NCBI RefSeq assembly: GCF_045866565.1
Contig: NZ_BAAFZV010000002.1
Location: 372,001 to 436,000 of the forward strand
DNA length: 64,000 nucleotides
Reading direction: 5' to 3'
DNA from: Cognatilysobacter claricitrinus
GTDB lineage: Bacteria > Pseudomonadota > Gammaproteobacteria > Xanthomonadales > Xanthomonadaceae
The notes under the pieces were generated by a model. The model searched no databases and was not told the DNA's origin. It saw nothing but the letters and a program-made list of their open reading frames with translations. Below, piece by piece: positions 24,992 to 34,004 of this stretch. A program made the translations under genes and the position numbers. Numbering within the stretch: position 1 is the first letter of the stretch; each line of letters opens with the position of its first letter.

Positions 24992-26626
24992 ATGCGCATT
25001 CCCCTTGTTTGTGTCGTCTCCGCCGCGTTGCTGCTGACCAGCAGTTGCTCGCGCGACAAGGCGCCCGCTGCAGCTCCCGCGACGACGGCGGCTGCCACGA
25101 CGCCAGCAATCGCGCCGGCCGCGCCAGCGCCGGCCGCGCGGCCGAAGGAAGTGGTCTTCACCGCGCCGGAGTTGATGCAGATGGTCGCGCCGATCGCGTT
25201 GTATCCCGACGCGCTAGTCGCGCAGGTGCTGATGGCGGCGACGTATCCAGGCGATGTCGCCGACGCGGCGGCGTGGTCGAAGGCGCATCCGGACGCCAAG
25301 GGCGATGACGCGGTGAAGCAGGTCGCGAGCCAGCCCTGGGATCCCAGCGTGCAATCGCTGGTCGCGTTCCCGCAGGTGCTCGCGGCGATGGGCGGACAGG
25401 GCGCATGGGTGCAGCGCATGGGCGACGCGTTCCTCGCGCAGCCCGACGACGTGATGGATGCGATCCAGCAGCTTCGCCACAAGGCGAAGGCAAAGGGAAA
25501 TCTCGAGTCGAACCAGTACCAGAAGATCAGTTCGCAACCCGCGGCTGCAGCGTCCGCGCAGTCCGCGCCCGTCGCGCCGGCGCAGCCGTCGGATCAGGGT
25601 GCGGTCGGTGGCTACGAGTCGGCGCCCGCTGGCGACACCATCATCATCGAGTCGTCCGACCCGCAGACGGTGTACGTGCCGAGTTACGACCCGAACACCG
25701 CATACGGTAACTGGGACTATCCCGACTACCCACCCACGTACTATCCGCCGCCGCCGAACTACTACCCGATGGGCGGCGCACTGGCGACGGGCCTGATGTT
25801 CGGTGTCGGTCTCGCGATCACCGACTCGTTGTGGGGCGACGTCGACTGGAACGACAACGACATCAACATCGATGTCGACCGTTACAACAGCATCAACTCC
25901 AATCGCCAGATCAACGCCAACCAGGCCAACTGGAACCACAACGCGGCCAATCGCGACGGCGTGCCGTATCGCGACCAATACAACCGCCAGAACAACAGCC
26001 AGCGCCTTGAAGGCGCGGACAGGCGCAGCGAATACCGCGGCGAAGATGCCCAGCGCACGCAGTCGCGCGAGCAGGCCCGTGCGTCGATGGAAAAGCGCGG
26101 GGTGGATGCGCCGGCGCGCAGCAACCAGGAAGCACGCGACCGCGCGCAGGCAGCGACCAGGGACCGCGCGCAGGCGGGGAGCCGCGACCAGGCCCGCGAA
26201 CGCGCACAGGCGCAGACGCGGGACCGTGCCCAGGTCGACCGCGCACAGAGCGCGAGCCGCGACCAGGCGCGTGACCGCGCGCAGTCCTCGCAGCGGCAAC
26301 AGCAGGCGTCGCGCGCGAATGCGCAGAACAGGTCGCAAGCGTCGGCGCGGCACAAGCAGTCGCAGAGCAACACGCAGGCGCGATCCGCTGCGCGCAGTCA
26401 GCAGCAGACGCGGCAGTCGCCGAGGAACAACGCGTTCGCTGGCGCGAGCAGACCGCAGGAATCGCGGGCGTCCGCCCAGCGTGGCCAGGCCAGCAATGCG
26501 TCCGCGCAGCGATCGCGTTCGTCGGGACAGCAGGCGCAGCGTCAGTCCTCGCAGCGTCAATCGTCGCAACGCCAGGCACCGCAGCGTCAATCCAGCCCGC
26601 AGCGCCAGTCGGGGAATCGCCGTTGA
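24992..26626 (+). CDS. DUF3300 lipoprotein with Arg/Gln/Ser-rich tail
   Basis: This 544-aa protein has a lipobox in LLLTSSCS (Cys16) and a low-complexity Ala/Pro linker. The DUF3300 domain (about residues 50-265) includes APIALYPDALVAQVLMAATY, SLVAFPQVLAAM and a VYVPSYDPNTAYG-type block. After a Tyr/Pro-rich DYPPTYYPPPPNYY segment and an Asn/Asp-rich stretch, the last 180 residues are almost only Arg, Gln, Ala, Ser and Asp in repeats like RDRAQA and SRDQAR. The tail is strongly basic and probably disordered. A strong GGGAGG precedes the ATG. It overlaps no gene but lies 14 bases before the DUF2950 start, a conserved pairing. Function unknown. Confidence 0.85.
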   Translation: MRIPLVCVVSAALLLTSSCSRDKAPAAAPATTAAATTPAIAPAAPAPAARPKEVVFTAPELMQMVAPIALYPDALVAQVLMAATYPGDVADAAAWSKAHPDAKGDDAVKQVASQPWDPSVQSLVAFPQVLAAMGGQGAWVQRMGDAFLAQPDDVMDAIQQLRHKAKAKGNLESNQYQKISSQPAAAASAQSAPVAPAQPSDQGAVGGYESAPAGDTIIIESSDPQTVYVPSYDPNTAYGNWDYPDYPPTYYPPPPNYYPMGGALATGLMFGVGLAITDSLWGDVDWNDNDINIDVDRYNSINSNRQINANQANWNHNAANRDGVPYRDQYNRQNNSQRLEGADRRSEYRGEDAQRTQSREQARASMEKRGVDAPARSNQEARDRAQAATRDRAQAGSRDQARERAQAQTRDRAQVDRAQSASRDQARDRAQSSQRQQQASRANAQNRSQASARHKQSQSNTQARSAARSQQQTRQSPRNNAFAGASRPQESRASAQRGQASNASAQRSRSSGQQAQRQSSQRQSSQRQAPQRQSSPQRQSGNRR

Positions 26627-26640
26627 CTAGGAGGCTCCGC

Positions 26641-27540
26641 GTGAAAACCCTTATGTGTTCGCTCGCGCTTGCACTGGTGGCGGCATCGGCACTTCCGCTG
26701 CCCGCCGACGCGCAGTCGACGTTCCAGACGCCGGACGCCGCCGCGGAAGCGCTGGTGAAGGCGCTGGGCACGCAACGCGCGGACGCTTCTGCGCTCGCCG
26801 CATTGCTGGGCTCGAACTGGCGTGACTACATTCCACTGGAAGGTGTCGACCGCGCCGACGTCGACGCCTTCCTCGCCAAGTACCGCGAACGCCACGCGAT
26901 CGAAGCGGGTGCGGACGGCAAGTCGATGCTCAGCGTGGGCACCGACGCCTGGACATTCCCGATCCCGTTGGCCAAGGGCGCCAACGGGTGGGCCTTCGAC
27001 CCCAAGGCTGGCGCCGACGTCATCCGCGTCCGCCGTATCGGTCGCAACGAGCTGGCTGCGGAAGAATCGCTGCGCGCCTACGACGATGCGCAGATGGACT
27101 ACGCCGAGGTCGACCGTGATGGCGACGGCGTGCTCGAGTACGCGCAGAAATTCATCAGCACCGACGGCCTGCACGACGGCCTGTTCTGGTCGCAGGACGA
27201 CACCGGCGAAATCAGTCCGCTCGGCCCGCTCTTCGGCGACGCGACGCTCGGCAACGACTGGCACGGGTATCACTTCCGCATCCTCGACGCGCAGGGCCCT
27301 TCGGCGCCGCGAGGCGCCCACAGTTACAAGATCGGCGACAACATGACGCGCGGGTTCGCCGCGATCGCGTGGCCGGCGAAGTACGACGACACGGGCGTGA
27401 TGAGCTTCATGATCAGCAAGGACGGCAAGGTGTTCGAAAAGGATCTGGGGCCCGATTCCGACAAACTCGCGCGCGCGATGACGCAGTTCGATCCCGACAG
27501 CAGCTGGTCGGAAGCCAAGGACGAGGTACCGGCCAAGTAA
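26641..27540 (+). CDS. DUF2950 secreted protein
   Basis: Starting at the GTG at 26641, which has a near-perfect AGGAGG (26629-26634) 6 bases upstream, this is 299 aa: a signal peptide (KTLMCSLALALVAASALPLP) and a DUF2950 domain. The family features seen are FQTPDAAAEALVKAL, NGWAFDPKAGADVIRVRRIG (an RxIG-ERN-type block), ARDGDGVLEYAQKFIS-like Asp/Gly loop DRDGDGVLEYA and a final WPAKYDDTGVMSFMISKDG. The protein is secreted or periplasmic and travels with DUF3300 in many proteobacteria; both lack a proven function. Confidence 0.88.
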   Translation: MKTLMCSLALALVAASALPLPADAQSTFQTPDAAAEALVKALGTQRADASALAALLGSNWRDYIPLEGVDRADVDAFLAKYRERHAIEAGADGKSMLSVGTDAWTFPIPLAKGANGWAFDPKAGADVIRVRRIGRNELAAEESLRAYDDAQMDYAEVDRDGDGVLEYAQKFISTDGLHDGLFWSQDDTGEISPLGPLFGDATLGNDWHGYHFRILDAQGPSAPRGAHSYKIGDNMTRGFAAIAWPAKYDDTGVMSFMISKDGKVFEKDLGPDSDKLARAMTQFDPDSSWSEAKDEVPAK

Positions 27541-27662
27541 TCGGTCGGCGGTTCCCGCGGACGCCGCCGAACGCGAGCGGAAACGCCGTCAGATGCCCCG
27601 CATACGTGGCGACTTGGACGCCGGCTCCCCGCGGCTTCACCGTAGCGATCTATGCTCGACAC

Positions 27663-28424
27663 ATGCACAAACTAGCCGACACCTTCTGGAACCTCCGCGG
27701 CACGTACCGGGTCGCCGGCGTGCTCAACATCGGCACGCACATGTCGCTGGTGCGGCGCGACGACGGCCGCTTCGTAGCGATCGATGGCTGTGGTCTCGAC
27801 GACGCGCAACGCACGGCGGTGATGGCGCTTACCGACAACGGTGCCCGTGTCGACGCCGTTGTACACGTGCATCCCTTCCACACGATGCACGTGGAGGCGA
27901 CGCAGCGGCTGTTCCCCTCGGCGGCATTGCACGGCACGGCTCGGCACCGCGCGCGGTTTCCGTCGCTTCCGTGGTCGGACGTGCCGGTCGAGGCGTGGAC
28001 GGGCGACCATCCGTTCGCCGACGTCTTCGATCTTTCGGTGCCGGACGGTGTCGACTTCGTCTGCGCGAACGAGCGCGTCCACGTCGCTTCGGTGCTGGTG
28101 CGCCATCGGCCGAGCGGCATCGTGCACGTGGACGACACGCTCAACGTCCTCGCGGCGCAAGGCGTGTTGAAAAAGCTCCTGCCACAATCGTCACTGCGCA
28201 TGCATCCGATGCTCGGGGAGGCGCTCAAGAAAACAGCGGGCGCGACGCGCGCGTACTCGGCCTGGGCGACCGCGCTGGCTTCGCGCTGGGCGGACACGCG
28301 CATCGTCTGCGCCGCGCATTCGGCCGTGCGCCACCTGCCCGCTGGCGGATTCGAGCGCGAAGTACGCGCGGCGCTCGACAACGTGGCACCGACACTCGAG
28401 CGGCATCGCGCGCGATACGGGTAG
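27663..28424 (+). CDS. Metallo-beta-lactamase-fold-like (DUF4336-type) protein
   Basis: This 253-aa protein opens with KLADTFWNLRGTYRVAGVL and NIGTHMSLVRR, the first strands of an MBL fold. It has VVHVHPFHTMHVEATQRLFP at the position of the HxHxDH metal motif, but the canonical aspartate is absent. A later FVCANERVHVASVLV strand and a RPSGIVHVDDTLNVLA block also fit MBL-like hydrolases or DUF4336 proteins. Metal binding would be atypical. It lies 122 bases after DUF2950 and is probably independent. Substrate unknown. Confidence 0.65.
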   Translation: MHKLADTFWNLRGTYRVAGVLNIGTHMSLVRRDDGRFVAIDGCGLDDAQRTAVMALTDNGARVDAVVHVHPFHTMHVEATQRLFPSAALHGTARHRARFPSLPWSDVPVEAWTGDHPFADVFDLSVPDGVDFVCANERVHVASVLVRHRPSGIVHVDDTLNVLAAQGVLKKLLPQSSLRMHPMLGEALKKTAGATRAYSAWATALASRWADTRIVCAAHSAVRHLPAGGFEREVRAALDNVAPTLERHRARYG

Positions 28425-28573
28425 CGCGGTCGGCCGGATCGACGGTCGACATGTGACGCCGATCCGCTACGAGGATGCGCGACGGCTGGTGCCGATCGCG
28501 CTGCGACGACGAAATGCGCGATCTGCGCACCGACCCCGGCACAATGGCGGCCCCACGACGCGCCCGCGACTCG

Positions 28574-29452
28574 ATGACTTCGCTCCGCCTTGCCTTGGTC
28601 TTCCTGGCGATCGCCTTCAACACCGTGCTTCACGTGGTGCCGCTGCTGGTCGTCGCGCTGGTGAAGGCGATGCTGCCGTCCGAGCGCCTGCGCCGGGCCA
28701 CGAACGCCATGTTGACCGGCATCGCCGAAAGCTGGATCGGGTTCAACAGCTGGGGCGTCGAGCACTTCACGCCCACGCGCGTCGACGTGCAGATGGACGC
28801 GACGCTGCGCCGGGACGGGCACTACCTGATGCTGGCCAATCACCAGAGCTGGGTCGACATCGTGGTCATGCAGAAGGTGTTCAACCGACGCATTCCCCTG
28901 ATGCGTTTCTTCCTGAAGCGGCAGTTGTTCTGGGTGCCGTTGCTGGGGCTGGCGTGGTGGGCGCTCGATTTCCCGTTCATGGGTCGCTACACGCCGAGGC
29001 AGATCAAGCAACGCCCGGAGCTCGCCGGCCGCGACATCGAAGCCACGCGCCGGGCCTGCGAGAAGTTCCGCTCCATCCCGGTGACGATCGTCAACTTCGT
29101 CGAAGGCACGCGATTCACGCCGGCCAAGCACGCGGGGCAGGGCGCGGACTACACGCACCTGCTACGCCCGAAATCGGGTGGCGTGGCGTTCGTGCTCGAC
29201 GCGATGGGCGAGGGCCTGCACGCGATCCTCGACGTCACGATCGCGTATCCGGGTGGACGTCCCACGCTCGCGGACCTGCTCGGCGGACGCCTGCGTGATG
29301 TGCGCATGCATGTACGCCAGCGCGCGATTCCCGATGAGTTGCTCGGCGGCGATTACCAGAACGACCGCGCGTTCCGCATCCGTTTCCAGCACTGGATGAA
29401 CGGCGTGTGGCACGAAAAGGACGCCGAAGTCGCGCGGTTGCTCGCCGGCTGA
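28574..29452 (+). CDS. 1-acylglycerol-3-phosphate acyltransferase-like (PlsC/YihG family)
   Basis: This 292-aa membrane-associated enzyme has an N-terminal anchor (LRLALVFLAIAFNTVLHVV), the catalytic HX4D motif in NHQSWVDI, and the phosphate-binding FVEGTRFTP motif. It is like E. coli YihG, which acylates lysophosphatidic acid in phospholipid synthesis. The ATG at 28574 is chosen since upstream residues are not conserved-looking. It converges with the DOPA-dioxygenase-like gene. Family and motifs are clear; acyl specificity is not. Confidence 0.9.
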   Translation: MTSLRLALVFLAIAFNTVLHVVPLLVVALVKAMLPSERLRRATNAMLTGIAESWIGFNSWGVEHFTPTRVDVQMDATLRRDGHYLMLANHQSWVDIVVMQKVFNRRIPLMRFFLKRQLFWVPLLGLAWWALDFPFMGRYTPRQIKQRPELAGRDIEATRRACEKFRSIPVTIVNFVEGTRFTPAKHAGQGADYTHLLRPKSGGVAFVLDAMGEGLHAILDVTIAYPGGRPTLADLLGGRLRDVRMHVRQRAIPDELLGGDYQNDRAFRIRFQHWMNGVWHEKDAEVARLLAG

Positions 29453-29580
29453 TGATCATGACGGCCGACGTGCGCGGCTGATCCCGCGTAGCCGTGCGCC
29501 ATCGTGCGCGGGCAACGCAGGTGGATGGAAGCAACACCCCGCAGGCCTCGAACGGCGGCGATGCAACCGGCCTGCGATCG

Positions 29581-30438
29581 TCAGATGTTGCTGCTTTCCG
29601 GCGGCGCAGAGCTTCCGAGCGGCGGCGCGCCCTGGTGCGAGAGACCGTGCGGATGTGGCGCATGCCCCACGGTGAAGCACGTCATCGATAGCGAGCCATA
29701 GGCATAGCCGTCGACGAGTACGTCCAGGGGCGTTTCGGCCTGCGCGGCGACGCCGGCGATGTACAGGAACGGCAGGAAGTGTTCGGGCGTCGGTGCGGCT
29801 TTGCCGAAATCGGCGTCTGCCGTAAGCGACGCGGCGTCGCCGGGTGAAGACGTCGCCAGCGCGATCGCCCTGTCGTTGAAACGGTGGGCCCAGTCGAATC
29901 CCGTGTCGCGTGCGTTGCGGTCCATCGCACGCAGGTTGTGCACGACGTTGCCGCTGCCCATGACCAGCACGCCGCTGTCGCGGAGCGTCGCGAGTTTCGC
30001 GCCGAGTTGCAGGTGGTAATCCGCCGGCCTGCTCGCATTGATCGACAGCTGCACCACCGGAATATCGGCCTCCGGGAATGCATGCACCAGCACCGACCAT
30101 GTTCCGTGGTCGAGCCCCCAGCTTTCGGAATCGGCGCCGACGAAGTCCGGCTGCACGGCATCCGCGACTTCGACGGCGAGTTCCGGCAGGCCGGGCGCGG
30201 GATACTGCACGTCGAACAGCGGCTGCGGAAAGCCGAAGAAGTCGTGGATGGTGCGCGGGCGCGGCATCGCGGTGACCGCCGTGGTGTTGACGTACCAGTG
30301 CGCCGACACCATGAGGATGGCGCGCGGTCGCGGGACCGATGCACCGAACGCCCGCCACGCATCGGTGTACCGGTTACGCTCGAGGGTGTTCATCGGGCTG
30401 CCATGACCGATGAATGCCGCCGGCATGCGTTGGGCCAT
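29581..30438 (-). CDS. ygiD: 4,5-DOPA dioxygenase extradiol-like protein
   Basis: This 285-aa class III extradiol dioxygenase-like enzyme begins MAQRMPAAFIGHGSPMNTLE. Metal-ligand blocks seen are FIGHGSPM, MVSAHWYVNT, GLDHGTWSV and LVMGSGNVVHNLR, as in YgiD/LigB-fold proteins that cleave DOPA or, in plants, make betalamic acid. GGAG precedes the ATG at 30438. The C-terminus adds a Pro/Ser-rich tail (HGAPPLGSSAPPESSNI-like) not usual for YgiD. The gene is monocistronic. The in vivo substrate is unknown. Confidence 0.9.
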   Translation of the reverse strand: MAQRMPAAFIGHGSPMNTLERNRYTDAWRAFGASVPRPRAILMVSAHWYVNTTAVTAMPRPRTIHDFFGFPQPLFDVQYPAPGLPELAVEVADAVQPDFVGADSESWGLDHGTWSVLVHAFPEADIPVVQLSINASRPADYHLQLGAKLATLRDSGVLVMGSGNVVHNLRAMDRNARDTGFDWAHRFNDRAIALATSSPGDAASLTADADFGKAAPTPEHFLPFLYIAGVAAQAETPLDVLVDGYAYGSLSMTCFTVGHAPHPHGLSHQGAPPLGSSAPPESSNI

Positions 30439-30642
30439 CGGAATCGCTCCGTCGGATCGGCACAGGACGTTACGCCATGTCGCCGGTCGCCGAGTGAAAT
30501 CCAACAATGCGCCGCACTCCGCAGCGGTCGGTTTTCGGGCGCGCCGCGCAGCTTCTTCAAGCAGCCGTCCACGTTCGCACGTCGTGCACGGACTGCGCTG
30601 AATCCTGCCCCCGACCCGCGTTGGCGCGGACGAGGACATGCA

Positions 30643-31125
30643 ATGAATACGACAGTAGATGCGCTGCTGCAGCAGCTTTCCAACCAGGGCAACGACCACG
30701 TACCGCATGAGGCACGCGAGCAGTTCCAGCAGATCGCGCAGTCGGCGCCGCCGGAAGTGCTCAGCCAGGGCATGCAGGACGCGTTCAATTCGGACAAGAC
30801 GCCGCCGTTCGCACAGATGGTCGGCCATCTTTTCGGTCATGCGAACGATCAGCAGAAGACCGGAATCCTGGGCGCGTTGCTCGGCGGCCTCGGCGGTGCA
30901 TCGCATCCGGCGCTGGCGCAGGCCGGCATCAACGCGACGCCCGAACAGGCGCCGCAGCTTTCGACCGGGCAGGTCGAGCAGATCGCGCAACAGGCGCAGC
31001 AGGCGAACCCGGGCATCGTCGGCGAGATGAGCAGGTTCTACGCGCAGCACCCGGTGCTGGTGAAGTCGCTCGGTGCGATGGCGATGGCGGCGGTGCTCGG
31101 CCGCATGCGGTCTCCGGGACGCTGA
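30643..31125 (+). CDS. Conserved-looking protein of unknown function
   Basis: This 160-aa protein has no signal peptide. It contains Gln-rich amphipathic helices (DALLQQLSNQGNDHVPHEAR, STGQVEQIAQQAQQANPG) around a Gly-rich centre (GILGALLGGLGGASHPALAQ) and ends with a hydrophobic helix (VKSLGAMAMAAVLGRMRSPG) that could be amphipathic or membrane-attached. Composition is like YidB or DUF937-type proteins, which share Gly-rich LLGGLLGG-like turns, but the match is only in texture. CDS support comes from a good start and codon bias. Confidence 0.6.
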   Translation: MNTTVDALLQQLSNQGNDHVPHEAREQFQQIAQSAPPEVLSQGMQDAFNSDKTPPFAQMVGHLFGHANDQQKTGILGALLGGLGGASHPALAQAGINATPEQAPQLSTGQVEQIAQQAQQANPGIVGEMSRFYAQHPVLVKSLGAMAMAAVLGRMRSPGR

Positions 31126-31409
31126 GGGGCAACGCGTTAGTCGACGCGGCGCTTCGCCTGCGCCGCCTCGGCGTTCCACGGGCTGCGATAAGGCTGCGAC
31201 GCGCAGGAACCGCCCTCGAACCGATACCGACACCGCGCGGCCGACGATCCATGCGGGCGCGGACCGACGAAGCGGGTGCTCGCCAAGGTGCATGCGCGCG
31301 CATCGCGGAGAGTCGAGTGTGACCTTCAGTCTGCCGTCACCTGATGTGGCCGGTCTCCGAACAGTTCGCTCGCGCGACGCCGAACTTCGCGCGCCTCGGC
31401 TAGTTCCGC
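31126..31409. other. Intergenic gap upstream of the Cpx-like operon
   Basis: About 280 bases without a supported gene on either strand. Frames are Arg- or Ala-rich shadows. The right-hand end leads into the CpxR-like box. Confidence 0.45.
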
Positions 31410-31424
31410 TTTACAAAACTTCAC
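31410..31424 (+). promoter_or_regulatory. CpxR-type box (TTTAC-N5-TTCAC)
   Basis: The sequence TTTAC AAAAC TTCAC is, on the other strand, GTGAA-N5-GTAAA. The known CpxR consensus is GTAAA-N5-GTAAA, so only one of ten positions differs. It lies 83 bases before the start of the CpxP/Spy-like gene and is the only AT-rich block in that intergenic region. This is consistent with autoregulation of the operon by its own response regulator. Confidence 0.55.
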
Positions 31425-31506
31425 AAAGCGCTCGTCGCCGCTGAATGACCGGGTGAAAGGCTGCAGCTGTCCCAAGGGACACATCACTCAACGACGAGGT
31501 GCAGCA

Positions 31507-32067
31507 ATGACACAGCAGGACTCCAGTAGTTCGTCCCACTCCACCCCCCGTCGCCGGCGCGGCCCGATGCTGGTGCGCGGCCTCACGCTCGGTGCAGCAC
31601 TCTGCGTCGGTGGCGTGGCGACGTACGCCGCCACCGCGCCATCCGCTCTGGCCGCTACGGTGACCGCCGGTATCGACGGCGGTTCGTGGATTCAGCATCT
31701 GCACGGGCACGCCGACGTACATGCGCACGTCGACCAGGTGCTGGCCAAGGCCGGCGCGACCGAAGCGCAGAGGCAGCAGATCGAGTCGATCACCCACGAG
31801 GCGATGGCGGCCGAGCACGCGGACATGGCGCGCTACCACGCCAGTCTTGGCGAGATGAAGCGCCTCCTGGCGGCGCCTCGCATCGACGTGGCGGCGGTGG
31901 AGCGCGTGCGTTCGCAGCAGGACCAGTTCCTGCTGGATACGAATCGCCGACTCACCGAAACGCTGTTGCGCACCGCGAATGTGCTGACGCCCGCGCAACG
32001 CCAGGCGCTGTCGGCCGAGATCGACGGGATGATGGCGAACCGGATCGGGCATCATCACGCCGGCTGA
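31507..32067 (+). CDS. Spy/CpxP-like periplasmic stress protein
   Basis: This 186-aa protein has a basic N-terminus (PRRRRGPMLVRG) followed by a hydrophobic signal segment (LTLGAALCVGGVATYAA). The mature part is helical and His/Met-rich, with an LTxxQ-type block near the end (LTPAQRQALSAEIDG) and a His-rich finish (RIGHHHAG). These are features of the Spy/CpxP/ZraP chaperone and metal-sensing family. It heads an operon with an OmpR-type regulator and a histidine kinase, as cpxP does in the Cpx system. Likely metal or envelope stress. Ribosome site GAGGTGC precedes the ATG. Confidence 0.8.
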   Translation: MTQQDSSSSSHSTPRRRRGPMLVRGLTLGAALCVGGVATYAATAPSALAATVTAGIDGGSWIQHLHGHADVHAHVDQVLAKAGATEAQRQQIESITHEAMAAEHADMARYHASLGEMKRLLAAPRIDVAAVERVRSQQDQFLLDTNRRLTETLLRTANVLTPAQRQALSAEIDGMMANRIGHHHAG

Positions 32068-32129
32068 TCCATCGAGCATCGCGGCCGCCGTCACGTCGAC
32101 GGCGGTCGCACCCACATCCCGGGCACCGC

Positions 32130-32828
32130 ATGTCGCAACGCATCCTGATCATCGATGACGACCAGCGCCTGTGCGCGATGCTCGAGCAGTACCTGTCGCA
32201 GTCGGGCTACCGCATGAGCGCCGCGCACACCGCGGCGGATGGACTGGACGCGCATCGTCGGGCGCCGGCGGACGCGATCATCCTCGACCTCATGCTGCCG
32301 GATGCCAGCGGTCTCGATGTATGCACGCGTCTTCGCGAGCGCAGCAGCGTGCCGATCGTGATGTTGACGGCGCGAGGCGATGCGATGGACCGGGTGGTCG
32401 GCCTGGAACTTGGAGCCGACGACTACCTGCCCAAGCCGTTCGAGCCGCGCGAGTTGCTCGCGCGCCTGCGCACGGTTCTGCGGCGTGGTGAACACGCGGT
32501 CAATCCGACGCTGCGTTTCGGACGCCTGGAAATCGACCGGGAAGCGCGACAGGTGCGCATCGACGGCGTTCCGCGGCCGCTTACGGCACACCAGTTCGAC
32601 ATCCTCGTCGCGCTCGCGGAACGCGCGGGCCGCGTCGTCGGCCGCGCGCAGTTGCTCGATGGCATCGGCGGGCGCGCGATCGACGCGTTCGATCGCACGA
32701 TCGACGTGCATGTCTCGGGAATCCGCGCCGTGATCGAGGACAACCCCAAGCAGCCGCGCCGTATCCTCACGCTGCGCGGCGCGGGGTATCTCTTTACCCG
32801 CGTGCAGGACGAGGATGCACCGGCGTGA
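32130..32828 (+). CDS. OmpR-family response regulator (CpxR-like)
   Basis: This 232-aa regulator has a receiver domain (1-115) with the acidic pair DDD, phospho-acceptor Asp in LDLMLPDASG, Thr in VMLTARG and Lys in LPKPFEPRELLAR. The C-terminal winged helix (about 130-225) ends in TLRGAGYLF, the OmpR/PhoB DNA-recognition hallmark, and NPKQPRRI before it. It overlaps the kinase gene (GTGA) by 4 bases, so the pair is co-translated. Likely target is the CpxR-type box upstream of the operon. Confidence 0.93.
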   Translation: MSQRILIIDDDQRLCAMLEQYLSQSGYRMSAAHTAADGLDAHRRAPADAIILDLMLPDASGLDVCTRLRERSSVPIVMLTARGDAMDRVVGLELGADDYLPKPFEPRELLARLRTVLRRGEHAVNPTLRFGRLEIDREARQVRIDGVPRPLTAHQFDILVALAERAGRVVGRAQLLDGIGGRAIDAFDRTIDVHVSGIRAVIEDNPKQPRRILTLRGAGYLFTRVQDEDAPA

Positions 32829-33865
32829 TCCGGCGTCTCTACCTGCGTATCTACCTGACCACGCTGGGCGCGCTCGCCTCCGTGGTGGCGCTGTTCGCGA
32901 TCGCGTGGATGCTGGTGCTGCGTCAGCCAGACGGCACACGCCTGTTGCGACAACTGCATGCGAATGCGCTTCAGCTGCACGTCGATGCCCTTGTCATCGT
33001 CGGTGCGATCGCGGTTGCGGTGGCGCTGGCGATCTATCCGCTCGTTCGTGGCCTGACGCGGCAGATCGAGGCGCTGTCGACGAGCATGGACGCCTTCGGC
33101 GCCGGCGACCTGGCGAGCCGCGCGCCGGTCGCGGGCTCGGACGAAGTCGCTAGGCTCGCGTCCAGCTTCAACGCCATGGCCGATCGCGTCGCCCTGCTGT
33201 TGTCGGCGCACGCGCGAATGCTGGCCAACGCGTCGCACGAGTTGCGCTCGCCACTCGCGCGCATCCGCCTGGCGCTCGAGCTGCACGCCGGCACGTCGCG
33301 CGCGGAGCTGCTGGACGGGATCCGCCACGACTGCGCGGAGATCGACGAGCACCTCGAGGAGATCCTGCTGGCCAGCAAGCTGGAAACCGTCGGTGTCGAG
33401 CGTCGCGAGGACGTCGACTTCGCAGTGCTGCTGGCGGAGGAGTGCGCACGTCTCGATCTCCCGTTCGATGTCACCCCGGCACGCGTGTCGGGCGACACCA
33501 GGCTGCTGCGCCGGCTGGTGCGGAACCTGCTGGAAAACGCGCTGAAGCACGGACAGACAGGCATCGAGGCGCGCGTGTTCGTCGACGATGCAGGGCGCTG
33601 TGTGCTGCAGGTCGGCGACAGGGGCCCGGGCATCGCGGAGGACGAACGCGAGCGCGTCTTCGAACCCTTCCATCGACCCGCGAACACGAGTGAATCCGGC
33701 AATGGCTGGGGCCTCGGCCTGGCGCTCGTCCGGCAGATCAGCCAGCAGCACGGTGGGGTCGTTCGATGCCTGCCGCGTCCGGGAGGCGGATGCCTGTTCG
33801 AGCTGAGCATGCCGGCGTTGCCGATGGGCGACGCAGGGCAGGGGCGGGGAAACGAGTTCGGCTAA
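32825..33865 (+). CDS. Sensor histidine kinase (CpxA-like)
   Basis: This 346-aa kinase has a short N-terminal membrane segment (LTTLGALASVVALFAIAWML), a small periplasmic loop, a second segment (LVIVGAIAVAVALAIYPLV), a HAMP domain, and then a HisKA domain with the H-box HASHELRSPLARI-like sequence (ANASHELRSPLARI). HATPase G-boxes are DRGPGIAEDER and GWGLGLALV. The periplasmic loop of only about 35 residues is very short for CpxA, so sensing may rely on the membrane or on the Spy/CpxP-like partner. Start is a GTG overlapping the regulator stop. It probably phosphorylates the OmpR-type protein before it. Confidence 0.93.
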   Translation: MIRRLYLRIYLTTLGALASVVALFAIAWMLVLRQPDGTRLLRQLHANALQLHVDALVIVGAIAVAVALAIYPLVRGLTRQIEALSTSMDAFGAGDLASRAPVAGSDEVARLASSFNAMADRVALLLSAHARMLANASHELRSPLARIRLALELHAGTSRAELLDGIRHDCAEIDEHLEEILLASKLETVGVERREDVDFAVLLAEECARLDLPFDVTPARVSGDTRLLRRLVRNLLENALKHGQTGIEARVFVDDAGRCVLQVGDRGPGIAEDERERVFEPFHRPANTSESGNGWGLGLALVRQISQQHGGVVRCLPRPGGGCLFELSMPALPMGDAGQGRGNEFG

Positions 33866-34004
33866 CGACGGCATCGGACGCGATGATTCGCCACCGGGTG
33901 GCGCGGGCCAATGCCGGTGCGTCGGCGTCTGCGCATGCTTGCGCGACGGAGCCGGTGCTTAGCCGCCGACAGATCAACGCGCGGCCTCGTTGATTCGGAC
34001 GAAC

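Noticed and set aside
30439..31293. Extension of the DOPA-dioxygenase-like frame by 285 codons upstream
   Set aside because: The extension crosses another gene in antisense and is Arg-rich; the family N-terminus and ribosome site are at 30438.
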